DNA of 64,000 nt from an uncultured Alphaproteobacteria bacterium (GTDB lineage Bacteria > Pseudomonadota > Alphaproteobacteria > HIMB59 > GCA-002718135). A program made the position numbers and the translations under genes. The stretch lies in contig CACNND010000004.1 in assembly GCA_902621725.1 (NCBI GenBank), positions 34,224-98,223 of the forward strand. The letters are read 5' to 3'. Below, one piece after another: positions 1 through 9,790 of this stretch. The notes beneath the pieces are model-generated. The model searched no databases, was not told where the DNA came from, and saw nothing but the letters and a program-made list of their open reading frames with translations. Within the stretch, counting starts at the first letter, position 1; each line of letters begins with the position of its first letter.

Positions 1-735
1 TTTTACCTTATTTGCATTATTTGATTTTACTTTATAAGATTGTGTTAGAGTATTCATCGTTCCATAATCTCCAGTAACAATTTCACCATCTCTAGATATT
101 TTAACATTATCTTTAAGTTCCATTATTGAAGTATCTTTATTATAATTTATTCTATTAGCAAACATTTCTGTATTATTTGTCTTTAAGTAAGATATGTTTT
201 CATCAAATACATCTAAACGAATTATATCTTTGATGTTTGTTGATGTATCAAAAATTCCATCAATTTTCTCTCCTTTTAAATAAATTGTTTCAGTTTTTAA
301 CGAAGAATTCGAACCCTTCAATGAAAATTTACCATTTGTATTATTTACTACAATTTCATTATTAGACTTCATAATAACATCTTTTGTGTCTAATATAGAT
401 TTCACACCATTGATAATTATTATCTCTTCATCAAGTTCAAAAAAAATTTTTTCCCCTCTTGCGCTTAAACCATAAGATGAGGATTCAAAAATTACATTAT
501 TAAAAGCCTCTATTTTTTTTATATCGTAAAGATCATTCTCAAAATAAATTTTAACTTCATCTCCTGATAATTTTAAATTGTCAGAGGTAATAATTACATT
601 TTTTTTTAGTAAATAAAATTTTTGCTCTTGGAAAACTTCTATTCCTTCTTCTGAGATAATTTCTGTTTCTCCTATTTGTCTTGCATAGCTTCCATTTATT
701 ACTATAAAAATTAATAAAATTGTTAATCTTATCAT
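1..735 (-). CDS. lptA: LptA/OstA-like LPS transport protein, cut by the left edge
   Basis: This frame is open from the ATG at 735 to base 1, 245 codons without a stop, so the gene runs off the left edge. Residues 1-18 look like a signal peptide (MIRLTILLIFIVINGSYA). The rest is beta-rich with the repeating pattern of OstA-fold proteins that bridge LPS across the periplasm from LptC to LptD. Its ATG overlaps the lptC stop as ATGA, so the two are translationally coupled. The visible part is already longer than E. coli LptA (about 185 residues), so this is either an enlarged LptA or one with a C-terminal extension. The call rests on fold-like composition plus the lptC and kdsD neighbours. Confidence 0.75.
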   Translation of the reverse strand, partial: MIRLTILLIFIVINGSYARQIGETEIISEEGIEVFQEQKFYLLKKNVIITSDNLKLSGDEVKIYFENDLYDIKKIEAFNNVIFESSSYGLSARGEKIFFELDEEIIIINGVKSILDTKDVIMKSNNEIVVNNTNGKFSLKGSNSSLKTETIYLKGEKIDGIFDTSTNIKDIIRLDVFDENISYLKTNNTEMFANRINYNKDTSIMELKDNVKISRDGEIVTGDYGTMNTLTQSYKVKSNNANKVK

Positions 736-1181
736 TTTAAAATTACTTTTGATTTTCCATAAAATTGAATTTTATTTCCATTATCATAAATATTAAAACC
801 CTCTGAAGAAATAATTGTTTTATTTGAAGTAAAAATAGATTTGTTATTACTTTCCGCTGTTTGTTCTCTTCTATTAAAAGTTACTTTATCTGTTTCAATT
901 TTAAATTTATCTGACTCAAACATTACATTTCTTTGCAAGAGTATTTTGTCATTGTCAATAAAGTTTCCTTCCCTAGCAGTAATGGTTATTTTTTGAGAAA
1001 GGCTGTTAATAGCAAATTTTGGTTCAGTAATATCAACATTAGAAACTTCAATTTTTTTTTCAGTAAAATCATTCTTAAGTTTATTGTAAAATTTGAAACT
1101 AAAAAAAAAACAAAATAAAATGAAAATTAAAAAAATTAAATATAAAACAAAGTTTTTATTTAATGATAATATAGAATTCAA
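732..1181 (-). CDS. lptC: LptC, inner-membrane LPS export protein
   Basis: 149 residues: one N-terminal membrane anchor (about residues 11-30) followed by a periplasmic OstA-like domain, the bitopic layout of LptC. LptC takes LPS from the LptB2FG transporter and passes it to LptA. The only usable start is TTG at 1181; an in-frame stop lies four codons upstream and there is no ATG before the membrane anchor. The gene begins one base after the kdsD stop, and its own TGA overlaps the lptA ATG. The family diverges fast in sequence, so the call depends on length, topology and the kdsD-lptC-lptA order. Confidence 0.8.
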   Translation of the reverse strand: MNSILSLNKNFVLYLIFLIFILFCFFFSFKFYNKLKNDFTEKKIEVSNVDITEPKFAINSLSQKITITAREGNFIDNDKILLQRNVMFESDKFKIETDKVTFNRREQTAESNNKSIFTSNKTIISSEGFNIYDNGNKIQFYGKSKVILK

Positions 1182-1182
1182 T

Positions 1183-2142
1183 TTAGCTAGTTAACCTTAA
1201 TAAGTCGTGAATATGAACAATACCAATTGGTTTTCCTTTTTTACATATAAATAAACTTGTTATCTTTTTTTTGTTCATAATATTTAAAGCTTCACCAACA
1301 AGCATTTTTTCATCAATGACTGTTGGATTTTTTGTCATTATCTCCGATGCTTTTTTATTCAAAAATTTTGAGTTTATTTTTCTTCTTAAATCACCATCAG
1401 TAATAATACCAATTATTTTATTTTTATTATCAATCACACCTGCACACCCAAAGCTTTTACTTGTCATTGTAAGAAGAGCTTTAGACATATATTCGGAATC
1501 CTTAACAATGGGTAATGATTTTTTAATATGCATAATTTCACTAACATATTTTAGATCTTTACCAAGATTGCCACCTGGATGTATGTTCTTAAAATTAGTA
1601 CTTTTAAATCCTTTTAGTTCAAGTAAGGCTATAGCAATACAATCACCTATTATTAAAGTCATTGTAGTTGAAGATGTAGGAGCTAAATTCATAGGGCATG
1701 CTTCAACAGGTTTTTTGTATAAAATTCCTACTGTTGAATTTTTATATAATGTACTTTTAGAATTACTCGATATACTAATAAGGTTAATATTAAATCTTTT
1801 TGTAAAATGAATTATATTTTTTAGCTCTGATGTTTCACCTGAATTTGATATAGCAATAACACAATCATTTTTTTGAATACTACCTAAATCTCCATGACTT
1901 GCCTCAGTAGCATGTATAAAATATGAAGGTGTCCCAGTAGATGTTAAAGTTGCTGAAATTTTATTACCTATATGTGCACTTTTTCCAATTCCAGTTACTA
2001 TAATCCTACCTTTAGATTTGTGAATTATATCTACTGCCTTGTAAAATTTTTCATTAAATATAGATGTTAATGATCTAATACTACCAAGTTCTTTTAAAAA
2101 AGCTTTTTTTGCACTTTGTAAAATTTTCTTTTTTTTATTCAT
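1183..2142 (-). CDS. kdsD: Arabinose-5-phosphate isomerase (KdsD/KpsF)
   Basis: This enzyme converts D-ribulose 5-phosphate to D-arabinose 5-phosphate, the first step of Kdo synthesis for LPS. It has an N-terminal SIS sugar-isomerase domain with TGIGKSAHIG at about residues 50-59, the HATEASHGDLG segment at 77-87 and ISNSGET at 98-104. Two CBS domains fill residues about 200-319, as in full-length KdsD. I chose the ATG at 2142, which gives 319 residues and overlaps the rnd stop by one base (TGATG); a TTG directly upstream at 2145 is possible but less likely. It sits in an envelope operon with lptC and lptA, and kdsB of the same pathway is at 30869. Confidence 0.95.
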   Translation of the reverse strand: MNKKKKILQSAKKAFLKELGSIRSLTSIFNEKFYKAVDIIHKSKGRIIVTGIGKSAHIGNKISATLTSTGTPSYFIHATEASHGDLGSIQKNDCVIAISNSGETSELKNIIHFTKRFNINLISISSNSKSTLYKNSTVGILYKKPVEACPMNLAPTSSTTMTLIIGDCIAIALLELKGFKSTNFKNIHPGGNLGKDLKYVSEIMHIKKSLPIVKDSEYMSKALLTMTSKSFGCAGVIDNKNKIIGIITDGDLRRKINSKFLNKKASEIMTKNPTVIDEKMLVGEALNIMNKKKITSLFICKKGKPIGIVHIHDLLRLTS

Positions 2143-2750
2143 CAATGTTTAAAGATATCCTGCTCAGACCAACCATTGATATCTAAATCTGTTCGGTATT
2201 GAATAAAATCAAAACAAGCTTTTGCCAGACCGCTTCTTTTTTCTCTAACTAACATTGCATCAAGTTTATTTTTTATTTTATGTAAATATAAAACATCAGT
2301 AGCTGCATACTTTTGCTGATCTTTAGTTAATTCTCCTCCCCAGTCAGAAGATTGTTCATTTTTTGAAATAGATTTTCCTAATAATTCACTACATAAATCT
2401 TTGTATCCATGTTTGTCAGTATACGTTCTAACTAGCTTGGATGCAATTTTAGTACAATATATATTTCTTATATTTATTTTGAAATTATACTTAAACACAG
2501 CTACATCAAATCTTGCATAATGAAATACTTTTTGAATTTTATTATTTTTAAGAATTTTGATTAAATTCGTGGGCTTTTTGGAAGATAAATCGATCTTTAC
2601 CAAATGACATATATCGTCACCATTAGATATTTGAACCAAACATAATTTATCTCTCTTTGGATTTAACCCCATAGTTTCACTATCCAATGCAACAATATCA
2701 GAAGCTTTATAACTTTTTGGTAGATCACCATCGTAGAGATTTATTTTCAT
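2142..2750 (-). CDS. rnd: Ribonuclease D, exonuclease domain only
   Basis: A 3'-5' exoribonuclease of the DEDDy group. The metal-binding acidic residues are visible: D23 and E25 in DSET, D82 in FHYARFD, and Y148 with D152 in YAATD. RNase D trims the 3' ends of tRNA precursors. At 202 residues it carries only the exonuclease domain; E. coli RNase D is about 375 residues with two HRDC domains. Short forms of this type are common in alphaproteobacteria. It heads the kdsD-lptC-lptA run and overlaps kdsD by one base. The region upstream is a 60-base divergent spacer shared with the gene at 2811. Confidence 0.88.
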   Translation of the reverse strand: MKINLYDGDLPKSYKASDIVALDSETMGLNPKRDKLCLVQISNGDDICHLVKIDLSSKKPTNLIKILKNNKIQKVFHYARFDVAVFKYNFKINIRNIYCTKIASKLVRTYTDKHGYKDLCSELLGKSISKNEQSSDWGGELTKDQQKYAATDVLYLHKIKNKLDAMLVREKRSGLAKACFDFIQYRTDLDINGWSEQDIFKH

Positions 2751-2767
2751 TTTGATTTTATTGCCTG

Positions 2768-2773
2768 TATAAT
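2768..2773 (+). promoter_or_regulatory. Candidate -10 box for the NDUFA9-like gene
   Basis: A perfect TATAAT lies 38 bases before the start codon at 2811, in the short divergent spacer. No convincing -35 hexamer is seen at the usual distance. In DNA this AT-rich, such boxes arise by chance. Confidence 0.3.
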
Positions 2774-2810
2774 TTATACTTTTTCTATATCACTAATTTA
2801 ATTAAAGGTC

Positions 2811-3716
2811 ATGAAATCAATAGTAATTTTTGGAGGGACAGGTTTTGTAGGTAAGCATTTAATAAGACGTCTAACTAAAAACGGCCATAAAATCATTGTT
2901 CCATATCAAAGATCTGTACAAGAAGCAAAAATCAGACTTTTAGGTGTAACAGGACAGGTAGTTCCTTTTCCTTATTCTTCATTAGAAGACAAAAGGCTTA
3001 AATCTGTTTTAAATAATGTTGATGTATGTATTAATTTGAAAACTACATATGATCAGAAGAAGGGTGACTTTAATAGTACAATATTTAAGTTTAATCACAA
3101 ACTTATTAGAATTTTAAAATCTAGTAAAGAATTAAAACAATTCATTTTTTTTTCTGGTCTTGGTGTTGATATTGATAAAAATTCAAAAAGAAGTACTGCA
3201 ATACATAAATCAGAAAAGGAGGCTTTTAAACAATTAGATAATGTAATTGTTATTAGGCCAGGTGTTATTATTGGTGGTGGTGACATTTTTATGAAAAGAC
3301 TTTTGCCAATATTTAAAGCTTCATTTTTTATTCCACTTTTTGGAGATGGTTCAACAAAATTCCAACCAGTATTTATCGACGATGTATCTCAAGCTGTTGA
3401 TCAAATAATTAATTCTAAGATTAATGGAAAAAATATTTACGAGCTTGCTGGTCCTAGAATTTATTCTTACAAAGAATTCTTTAATCATATTTCTAAATTT
3501 TTAAACAAAACTAGAGTTTTAGTACCAGTGCCAATGGCAGTAATGAAACCTATGATAAATATTGCTGAAAAAACTCCGATTTCACCTCTTACTTCAGAAC
3601 AGTTAACATTATTTGAAAAGGATAATCTTATCTTAAATGTCGATAAATCGTTCCAAAATCTTAATATTAATCCACAGGATACACTACAAATACTTAAAAA
3701 TATTGTTGTGAATTAA
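2811..3716 (+). CDS. NDUFA9-like NAD(P)-binding protein (atypical SDR)
   Basis: A 301-residue extended short-chain dehydrogenase-like protein with the Rossmann nucleotide motif GGTGFVGKH at residues 8-16. The N-terminal segment resembles the NDUFA9 (39 kDa) accessory subunit of respiratory complex I, whose homologues in alphaproteobacteria are annotated as complex I NDUFA9 subunit family proteins. The classical SDR Tyr-x3-Lys catalytic pair is not obvious, which suits a structural or NADPH-sensing role. AAAGG lies just upstream of the ATG. It is divergent from rnd and precedes gltD by 118 bases. The complex I link is inferred from family resemblance; no nuo gene is present in the window. Confidence 0.8.
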   Translation: MKSIVIFGGTGFVGKHLIRRLTKNGHKIIVPYQRSVQEAKIRLLGVTGQVVPFPYSSLEDKRLKSVLNNVDVCINLKTTYDQKKGDFNSTIFKFNHKLIRILKSSKELKQFIFFSGLGVDIDKNSKRSTAIHKSEKEAFKQLDNVIVIRPGVIIGGGDIFMKRLLPIFKASFFIPLFGDGSTKFQPVFIDDVSQAVDQIINSKINGKNIYELAGPRIYSYKEFFNHISKFLNKTRVLVPVPMAVMKPMINIAEKTPISPLTSEQLTLFEKDNLILNVDKSFQNLNINPQDTLQILKNIVVN

Positions 3717-3731
3717 GGGTTTTCTTAGTTT

Positions 3732-3750
3732 TAGTACATACGTGGTACTA
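3732..3750. promoter_or_regulatory. Inverted repeat upstream of gltD
   Basis: TAGTAC, a 7-base spacer and GTACTA form a perfect 6-bp dyad about 85 bases before the gltD start. It lies in the only sizeable spacer (118 bases) of this region. It could be an operator for the glutamate synthase genes or a weak end-of-transcript hairpin for the gene before it. No T-run follows it, so I lean towards an operator. Confidence 0.3.
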
Positions 3751-3834
3751 TTATTACAAAATTATTGTTTTCTTTTTTATCTTGAATGTGTATTTGGTTC
3801 GATCTAGATAAAATAGTAAACAAATGATAACTAA

Positions 3835-5280
3835 ATGCTAAAATTTACAAAAATAAACAAGGAAAACCCTACTAAAATATCTGCCAAAGATAGGGTTAAA
3901 TCATTTGATGAAATTTACGCTAAATATGCCTCACAAAAGGCAGAAGAACAAGCTTCCAGATGTTCTCAATGCGGTGTTCCTTTCTGCCAAGTTCATTGCC
4001 CTTTACACAATAATATTCCAGATTGGTTAAAACTAACTGCTGAAGACAGAATGCAGGAGGCATTTGAAATTTCTAGCTCTACAAATAACATGCCTGAAAT
4101 TTGTGGTCGTATATGTCCCCAAGATCGTTTGTGTGAAGGTAACTGTGTAATTGAACAATCTGGCCACGGTACCGTTACTATTGGATCGATAGAAAAATAT
4201 ATTACTGATAAGGCCTGGGAAGAAGGATGGGTTAAAAATATAGAACCACTTGAAGAAAAAAAACAAAGCGTAGGTATTATTGGCTCTGGTCCCGCTGGTT
4301 TAGCCGCTGCTGAAGAACTTCGAAAAAAAGGATTTCAAGTTACAATCTATGATCGCTACGATAGACCAGGCGGACTTTTAATCTACGGTATCCCAAATTT
4401 TAAACTAGAAAAAGATGTTGTTATAAGAAGAACAAATAGACTCAAAGAAAGCGGAATAAAGTTTGAATTAAATTGTGATATTGGCAAAGATATTACTTTT
4501 GATGATATTAAAATTAAGCATGACGCAGTTCTTATAGCGACTGGGGTTTACAAATTTAGAGAAATTAATCTGAATACTTCTAATTTTAATAATGTTGTAC
4601 CAGCTTTAGATTTTCTAATAGCGAGTAACAAAACTGGCTTAAAAGATAAAGTTGAAGATTTCACAAATGGCAGATTAAATGCAAATGGAAAAAAAGTGGT
4701 TGTCATTGGTGGTGGTGATACTGCAATGGATTGCGTTAGAACAGCTGTAAGACAAGGAGCAAAATCTGTTAAGTGCCTCTATAGACGTGATAAATCAAAT
4801 ATGCCTGGTTCGCAAAGAGAAGTTCAGAATGCAATAGAAGAGGGTGTTGATTTTCAATGGTTGACTTTACCAACTGAATATTTTGGAAATGGATCTTTAA
4901 AAAACGTTAGAACAGTTTTGATGCAACTTGGAGAACCAGATGACTCAGGCAGAAGGAAGCCAGAGCCAAAGGAAGGCACAGAAAAAGATCTAGATGTTGA
5001 TTTAGTTATAGAAGCTCTAGGTTTTGAACCTGAAGATTTACCTAAGCTTTTTGATCACAATGACCTGACAGTTACTAGATGGGGTACACTAAAAATTAAT
5101 TATAAAAATATGATGACATCAATTGATGGAGTATTTGCAGCTGGAGACATTGTTCGCGGTGCAAGTCTAGTTGTCTGGGGAATCAAAGATGGTCGTGATG
5201 CAGCAAAGAATATTAATGAATATTTAAAAAACAATTTTTCTGATCAAAACAATATCAATAAGAAAGTAGTTAATGCTTAA
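3835..5280 (+). CDS. gltD: Glutamate synthase small subunit
   Basis: The beta subunit of NADPH-dependent GOGAT. It passes electrons from NADPH through FAD and two 4Fe-4S clusters to the large subunit. N-terminal cysteines C43, C46, C51, C55 and C90, C94, C100, C104 form the ferredoxin-like cluster domain. The FAD site is GIIGSGPAGLAAA near 147-159, and the NADPH site is VVVIGGGDTAMD near 288-299. Its 481 residues are typical. The ATG at 3835 has little Shine-Dalgarno sequence. It overlaps gltB by 8 bases, with the small subunit gene first. Confidence 0.97.
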   Translation: MLKFTKINKENPTKISAKDRVKSFDEIYAKYASQKAEEQASRCSQCGVPFCQVHCPLHNNIPDWLKLTAEDRMQEAFEISSSTNNMPEICGRICPQDRLCEGNCVIEQSGHGTVTIGSIEKYITDKAWEEGWVKNIEPLEEKKQSVGIIGSGPAGLAAAEELRKKGFQVTIYDRYDRPGGLLIYGIPNFKLEKDVVIRRTNRLKESGIKFELNCDIGKDITFDDIKIKHDAVLIATGVYKFREINLNTSNFNNVVPALDFLIASNKTGLKDKVEDFTNGRLNANGKKVVVIGGGDTAMDCVRTAVRQGAKSVKCLYRRDKSNMPGSQREVQNAIEEGVDFQWLTLPTEYFGNGSLKNVRTVLMQLGEPDDSGRRKPEPKEGTEKDLDVDLVIEALGFEPEDLPKLFDHNDLTVTRWGTLKINYKNMMTSIDGVFAAGDIVRGASLVVWGIKDGRDAAKNINEYLKNNFSDQNNINKKVVNA

Positions 5281-8200
5281 TAACTTTATTGAAAAATATA
5301 AAAAGGATAAAAAATTTCTAGAAGAAAATCACATTTATAAGGAACAAGATGAACATTCATCATGCGGTGTAGGATTAATTGCATCATTAGACGGCTCTGA
5401 GACAAGAGAAATAGTAGAGTTAGGAGTTCAGGCTTTAAGAGTTTTGTATCACCGGGGAGCAGTAGATGCAGATGGCAAAACAGGTGATGGTGCAGGAATA
5501 CAGTTATCCATACCAAAGAAATTTTTTAATAAACAAATAGAACGAACTGGCCACACTCCTAATAATTTGCCTTTTGCTGTTGGAATGATTTTTTTGCCAC
5601 GTACTGATTTTGCAGCTCAAGAAAACGCTCGTACAATTGTTGAATCTGAAATAATTAAAGAGGGTTTAAAAATATATGGTTGGAGACACGTTCCAATAAA
5701 TTCTTCTATTATAGGTGATAAGGCAAAAGCAACAAGACCTGAAATAGAACAAATATTAATTTGTAACGAAGAATTAGAAGATGAAAAGCAATTTGATAAT
5801 AAACTTTATATAATTAGAAAAAGAATAGAAAAAGAAATAAGAAATCAAAATATTTCTGACTTTTATATTTGCTCACTATCTTGTCAGTCTATTGTTTATA
5901 AAGGTATGTTCCTGGCAGAACAGCTTTCCAATTTTTACCCAGACATCCAAAATGAGAATTTTATCTCTAGATATGCGGTATATCATCAGCGTTATTCAAC
6001 TAATACATTTCCTACATGGTCTTTAGCACAGCCTTTTAGAGTGATTGCTCATAATGGTGAAATAAATACACTTAAAGGTAATAAAAATTGGATGGCTGCG
6101 CATGAGCCTAGAATGAAACATAAAAATTTTGGCAATAATGTAGATGATTTAAAACCTATAATTGATGCTAAAGCCTCTGATTCTGCTGCATTAGATTCAA
6201 CAATAGAGTTATTAGTTAAAGCTAATCGCTCTTTACCTATGGCTAAAATAATAACCATTCCAGAGGCTTGGTCCCATAGAAGAGATTTTCCAAAAAAAAT
6301 AAAAGATTTATACGCTTATGGTGGAGCGGTAATGGAGCCATGGGATGGTCCAGCAGCAATATGTGGCGCTTACAGTGATTGGGCTATTGCTGGAATGGAT
6401 AGAAATGGCCTTAGACCTATAAGATATACACTGACAAAAAATCTTCTTATTGCTGGTTCTGAAACTGGAATGGTTGATATTAGAGAAAACGAAATAGTAG
6501 AAAGAGGTAGGGTAGGACCAGGTCAATTAATAGCAGTTAACTTTAAAGAGAAAAAATTCTTTAAAGATCATGAGATTAAAAAGTATTTGGCTGAAACAAA
6601 ACCTTTTGGTGATTGGACTAAAAAAATTACGTATATTGATAAACTCGTTCAATCTGTTGATGAGGAATTTAGAGATTTAGACTCTGGAGATCTTCGAAAA
6701 AGAATGGCATGCTTTGCCTGGTCTGTAGAAGACATCGAATTAATACTTCATCCAATGATTGCCGAAAAAAAAGAAGCAACTGGATCGATGGGGGATGACA
6801 CTCCATTAGCTGTACTCTCAAATAAATATAGAGGACTCCATCACTTTTTTAGACAAAATTTTAGTCAAGTTACAAACCCACCAATTGATTCATTAAGAGA
6901 AAGAGTTGTTATGAGTCTTCGAACTAGAATTGGAAACTTAAGTAATATTCTTGATGAAGATGAAGATCAATGCGACCATTTACAATTAAACTCTCCTGTT
7001 CTTTCAATTGAGCAATTTAAATCTATGCGTAAATATATGAAAGATACAGTGAGGATTATTGACACTACAATGGATAAAACAAATCCTGAAAATAATTTTG
7101 AGACAGAAATTTCAAGAATAAACCAGGAAGCAGAACAAGCTGTTAGAGAAGGTTATGTTCATATAATTTTAAGTGACAAAGAAATGTGTAAAACAAGAAT
7201 AGCTCTTCCTATGATATTAGTTACAAGTTCTGTTCATCATCATTTAATTAAACAAAATCTTAGAACTTTTATTTCCTTAAATGTTCAATCTGCAGAATGT
7301 TTAGATGTACAATATTTTGCAGTCCTTATCGGAGTAGGAGCAACAAGTGTTAATGCGTATATGGCACAACAAGCTATAGCGGAAAGACATAAAAAAGGAT
7401 TATTCAAAAATCTCTCATACGAAGAATGTGTGGAAAGATTCATTAATTCCATAAATAATGGTTTGCTTAAGACTATGAGTAAGATGGGAATATCAGTGAT
7501 TAATTCATACCGAGGTGGTTGTAATTTTGAAGCGATTGGACTCAGTAGAAATTTAATGAGTAAATATTTCCCCTCTATGAGTTCTAAAATATCTGGTATC
7601 GGAATCAGCGGTATTGAAAAAAGATCAAGATTAGCTCATGATAACGCTTATGAAGAAAGTGTTATTACACTGCCGATTGGAGGAAACTATCGCTATAGAT
7701 TTGGCGGTGAAAAACATGCTTTTGAAGCAAGATCAATTCACATGCTTCAAACTGCAGTAACTTCTAATAATTACTCTTTATTTAAAAAATATTCTTCGAT
7801 GATTGATGAAATGGATCCTATAAACATTCGTGACCTTTTAGACTTCAAAAATAGTAACGATAACATTAATTCAAGCATGGTAGAACCTTCTCAAGAAATT
7901 AGAAAAAGACTTGTAGCACCAGGGATATCACTTGGAGCCTTAAGTCCAGAAGCGCACGAAACTCTTTCTGTAGCAATGAATAGGATAGGAGCTAAATCAG
8001 ATTCAGGTGAGGGTGGCGAAGATCCAATTAGATTCAAACCTAAGCCAAATGGAGATAATGCATCATCAAAAATTAAACAAATTGCAAGTGGACGATTTGG
8101 TGTGACAGCGGAGTATTTAAATAATTGTGAAGAAATCGAAATTAAAGTTGCACAAGGTGCAAAACCCGGTGAGGGTGGACAATTGCCAGGAGGTAAAGTT

Positions 8201-9790
8201 ACAGAATTAATTGCTAAACTAAGACATTCAACTGAAGGTGTGACACTTATCAGCCCTCCTCCTCATCATGATATTTATTCTATCGAAGATTTAGCTCAGC
8301 TGATTTATGATTTGAAACAAATAAATCCAAAAGCTAAAGTATGCGTTAAGTTAGTAGCTCAGTCAGGTATTGGGACAGTTGCAGCTGGTGTAGCAAAAGC
8401 AAAAGCTGATACGATACTCATTTCTGGTCACAATGGTGGAACTGGAGCAAGTCCCCAAACAAGCATTAAGTATGCAGGACTTCCTTGGGAACTTGGATTA
8501 AGTGAAGTACATCAAGTTCTATCTTTAAATAACTTAAGGGATAAAGTTGTACTTAGAACTGACGGAGGTTTGAAAACAGGAAAAGATATTGTTATTGCGG
8601 CTATGCTTGGAGCAGAAGAATATGGAATTGGGACAGCAAGTTTAGTTGCTATGGGTTGTATCATGGTTAGACAATGTCATTCAAATACTTGCCCCGTTGG
8701 AGTTTGCTCACAAGATGAAAAACTTAGAGAAAAATTTACCGGAACACCAGAAAAAGTAATTAATCTTTTCAGTTTTATTGCTGATGAAGTAAGAGAAATT
8801 TTAGGATCACTAGGCTTTTCTTCTCTTGATGAAGTAGTTGGAAGGTCTGATCTTTTATATCAAGTTAGTAGAGGAAGTTCTGATCTTGATGATTTAGATT
8901 TAAATCCAATTATTCAAACCATTGATTCATCAGTTGGAGAATTTGATATAAAAAAAAATACAATTAATAAAGTCAGCGATAGTATTGATATTAAAATCAT
9001 AGAGGATGCTAAGTCTTTCTTTGAAACAGATCAAAAAATTGAGCTAAACTATAATATAAAAAATACTGATAGAGCTATTGGTACAAGACTTGCATCAGAA
9101 ATTACTACTACAAAAGGAATGAATTCTCTTCCAGAGGATTTCTTTACTGTTAATTTTCATGGTTCTGCCGGGCAATCTTTTGGAGCATGGAGTGTGCAAG
9201 GAACCACTCTTAGAGTTTTTGGTGACGCTAACGATTATGTAGCAAAAGGATTATCAGGAGGTAAAATTGTTATTCAACCAAGCTCATCTTCACAACTAAA
9301 AACAAACAAAAATGTTATTATTGGGAATACTGTTTTATATGGAGCAACAAGAGGCAAACTTTTCGCAGCTGGAACTGCAGGTGATAGATTTGCTGTTAGA
9401 AACTCCGGCGCACATGCTGTTATTGAGGGGTGTGGTGATAATGGATGTGAATATATGACTGGAGGAAGCGCAGTTATTCTTGGTGAGGTAGGAAATAATT
9501 TTGGAGCTGGAATGACAGGAGGTATGGCATTTGTGTACGATAAAGAAGGAACTCTACCACTTCGAATTAATCTTGAAGATATTTTCTATCAACAACAAAT
9601 GACAAATTATTGGGAAAAAATTTTATATCAAAAAATTGAAGAACATATCATGGTAACAAATTCAATTTATGCAAAAAATTTACTTGAAAATTGGGAAAAC
9701 GAGAAATTACTCTTCTGGCAGATTGTGCCAAAAGAAATGATTAATAAATTTGATCAGCCTGTCTTAATACAAGAAGAAAAATCTGCTTAG
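5273..9790 (+). CDS. gltB: Glutamate synthase large subunit
   Basis: The alpha subunit of GOGAT makes two glutamates from glutamine and 2-oxoglutarate and is the main route of ammonium assimilation together with glutamine synthetase. At 1505 residues it is full length. Cys31 (after HSS) is the expected nucleophile of the type-2 glutamine amidotransferase domain, exposed after removal of a 30-residue propeptide. Next come the central and FMN-binding synthase domains, then C1129, C1135 and C1140 in the C-x5-C-x4-C pattern of the 3Fe-4S cluster. A GXGXG beta-helix domain lies at the C terminus. Its stop codon overlaps that of the convergent hydrolase gene by four bases. Confidence 0.98.
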   Translation: MLNNFIEKYKKDKKFLEENHIYKEQDEHSSCGVGLIASLDGSETREIVELGVQALRVLYHRGAVDADGKTGDGAGIQLSIPKKFFNKQIERTGHTPNNLPFAVGMIFLPRTDFAAQENARTIVESEIIKEGLKIYGWRHVPINSSIIGDKAKATRPEIEQILICNEELEDEKQFDNKLYIIRKRIEKEIRNQNISDFYICSLSCQSIVYKGMFLAEQLSNFYPDIQNENFISRYAVYHQRYSTNTFPTWSLAQPFRVIAHNGEINTLKGNKNWMAAHEPRMKHKNFGNNVDDLKPIIDAKASDSAALDSTIELLVKANRSLPMAKIITIPEAWSHRRDFPKKIKDLYAYGGAVMEPWDGPAAICGAYSDWAIAGMDRNGLRPIRYTLTKNLLIAGSETGMVDIRENEIVERGRVGPGQLIAVNFKEKKFFKDHEIKKYLAETKPFGDWTKKITYIDKLVQSVDEEFRDLDSGDLRKRMACFAWSVEDIELILHPMIAEKKEATGSMGDDTPLAVLSNKYRGLHHFFRQNFSQVTNPPIDSLRERVVMSLRTRIGNLSNILDEDEDQCDHLQLNSPVLSIEQFKSMRKYMKDTVRIIDTTMDKTNPENNFETEISRINQEAEQAVREGYVHIILSDKEMCKTRIALPMILVTSSVHHHLIKQNLRTFISLNVQSAECLDVQYFAVLIGVGATSVNAYMAQQAIAERHKKGLFKNLSYEECVERFINSINNGLLKTMSKMGISVINSYRGGCNFEAIGLSRNLMSKYFPSMSSKISGIGISGIEKRSRLAHDNAYEESVITLPIGGNYRYRFGGEKHAFEARSIHMLQTAVTSNNYSLFKKYSSMIDEMDPINIRDLLDFKNSNDNINSSMVEPSQEIRKRLVAPGISLGALSPEAHETLSVAMNRIGAKSDSGEGGEDPIRFKPKPNGDNASSKIKQIASGRFGVTAEYLNNCEEIEIKVAQGAKPGEGGQLPGGKVTELIAKLRHSTEGVTLISPPPHHDIYSIEDLAQLIYDLKQINPKAKVCVKLVAQSGIGTVAAGVAKAKADTILISGHNGGTGASPQTSIKYAGLPWELGLSEVHQVLSLNNLRDKVVLRTDGGLKTGKDIVIAAMLGAEEYGIGTASLVAMGCIMVRQCHSNTCPVGVCSQDEKLREKFTGTPEKVINLFSFIADEVREILGSLGFSSLDEVVGRSDLLYQVSRGSSDLDDLDLNPIIQTIDSSVGEFDIKKNTINKVSDSIDIKIIEDAKSFFETDQKIELNYNIKNTDRAIGTRLASEITTTKGMNSLPEDFFTVNFHGSAGQSFGAWSVQGTTLRVFGDANDYVAKGLSGGKIVIQPSSSSQLKTNKNVIIGNTVLYGATRGKLFAAGTAGDRFAVRNSGAHAVIEGCGDNGCEYMTGGSAVILGEVGNNFGAGMTGGMAFVYDKEGTLPLRINLEDIFYQQQMTNYWEKILYQKIEEHIMVTNSIYAKNLLENWENEKLLFWQIVPKEMINKFDQPVLIQEEKSA

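Noticed and set aside
1271..1810. Plus-strand frame of 179 codons
   Set aside because: It is antisense to kdsD, which has full domain support; the frame has no recognisable protein.
3824..3841. Five-codon upstream frame overlapping the gltD start
   Set aside because: Without a ribosome-binding site it is probably chance in AT-rich DNA, though translational control cannot be excluded.
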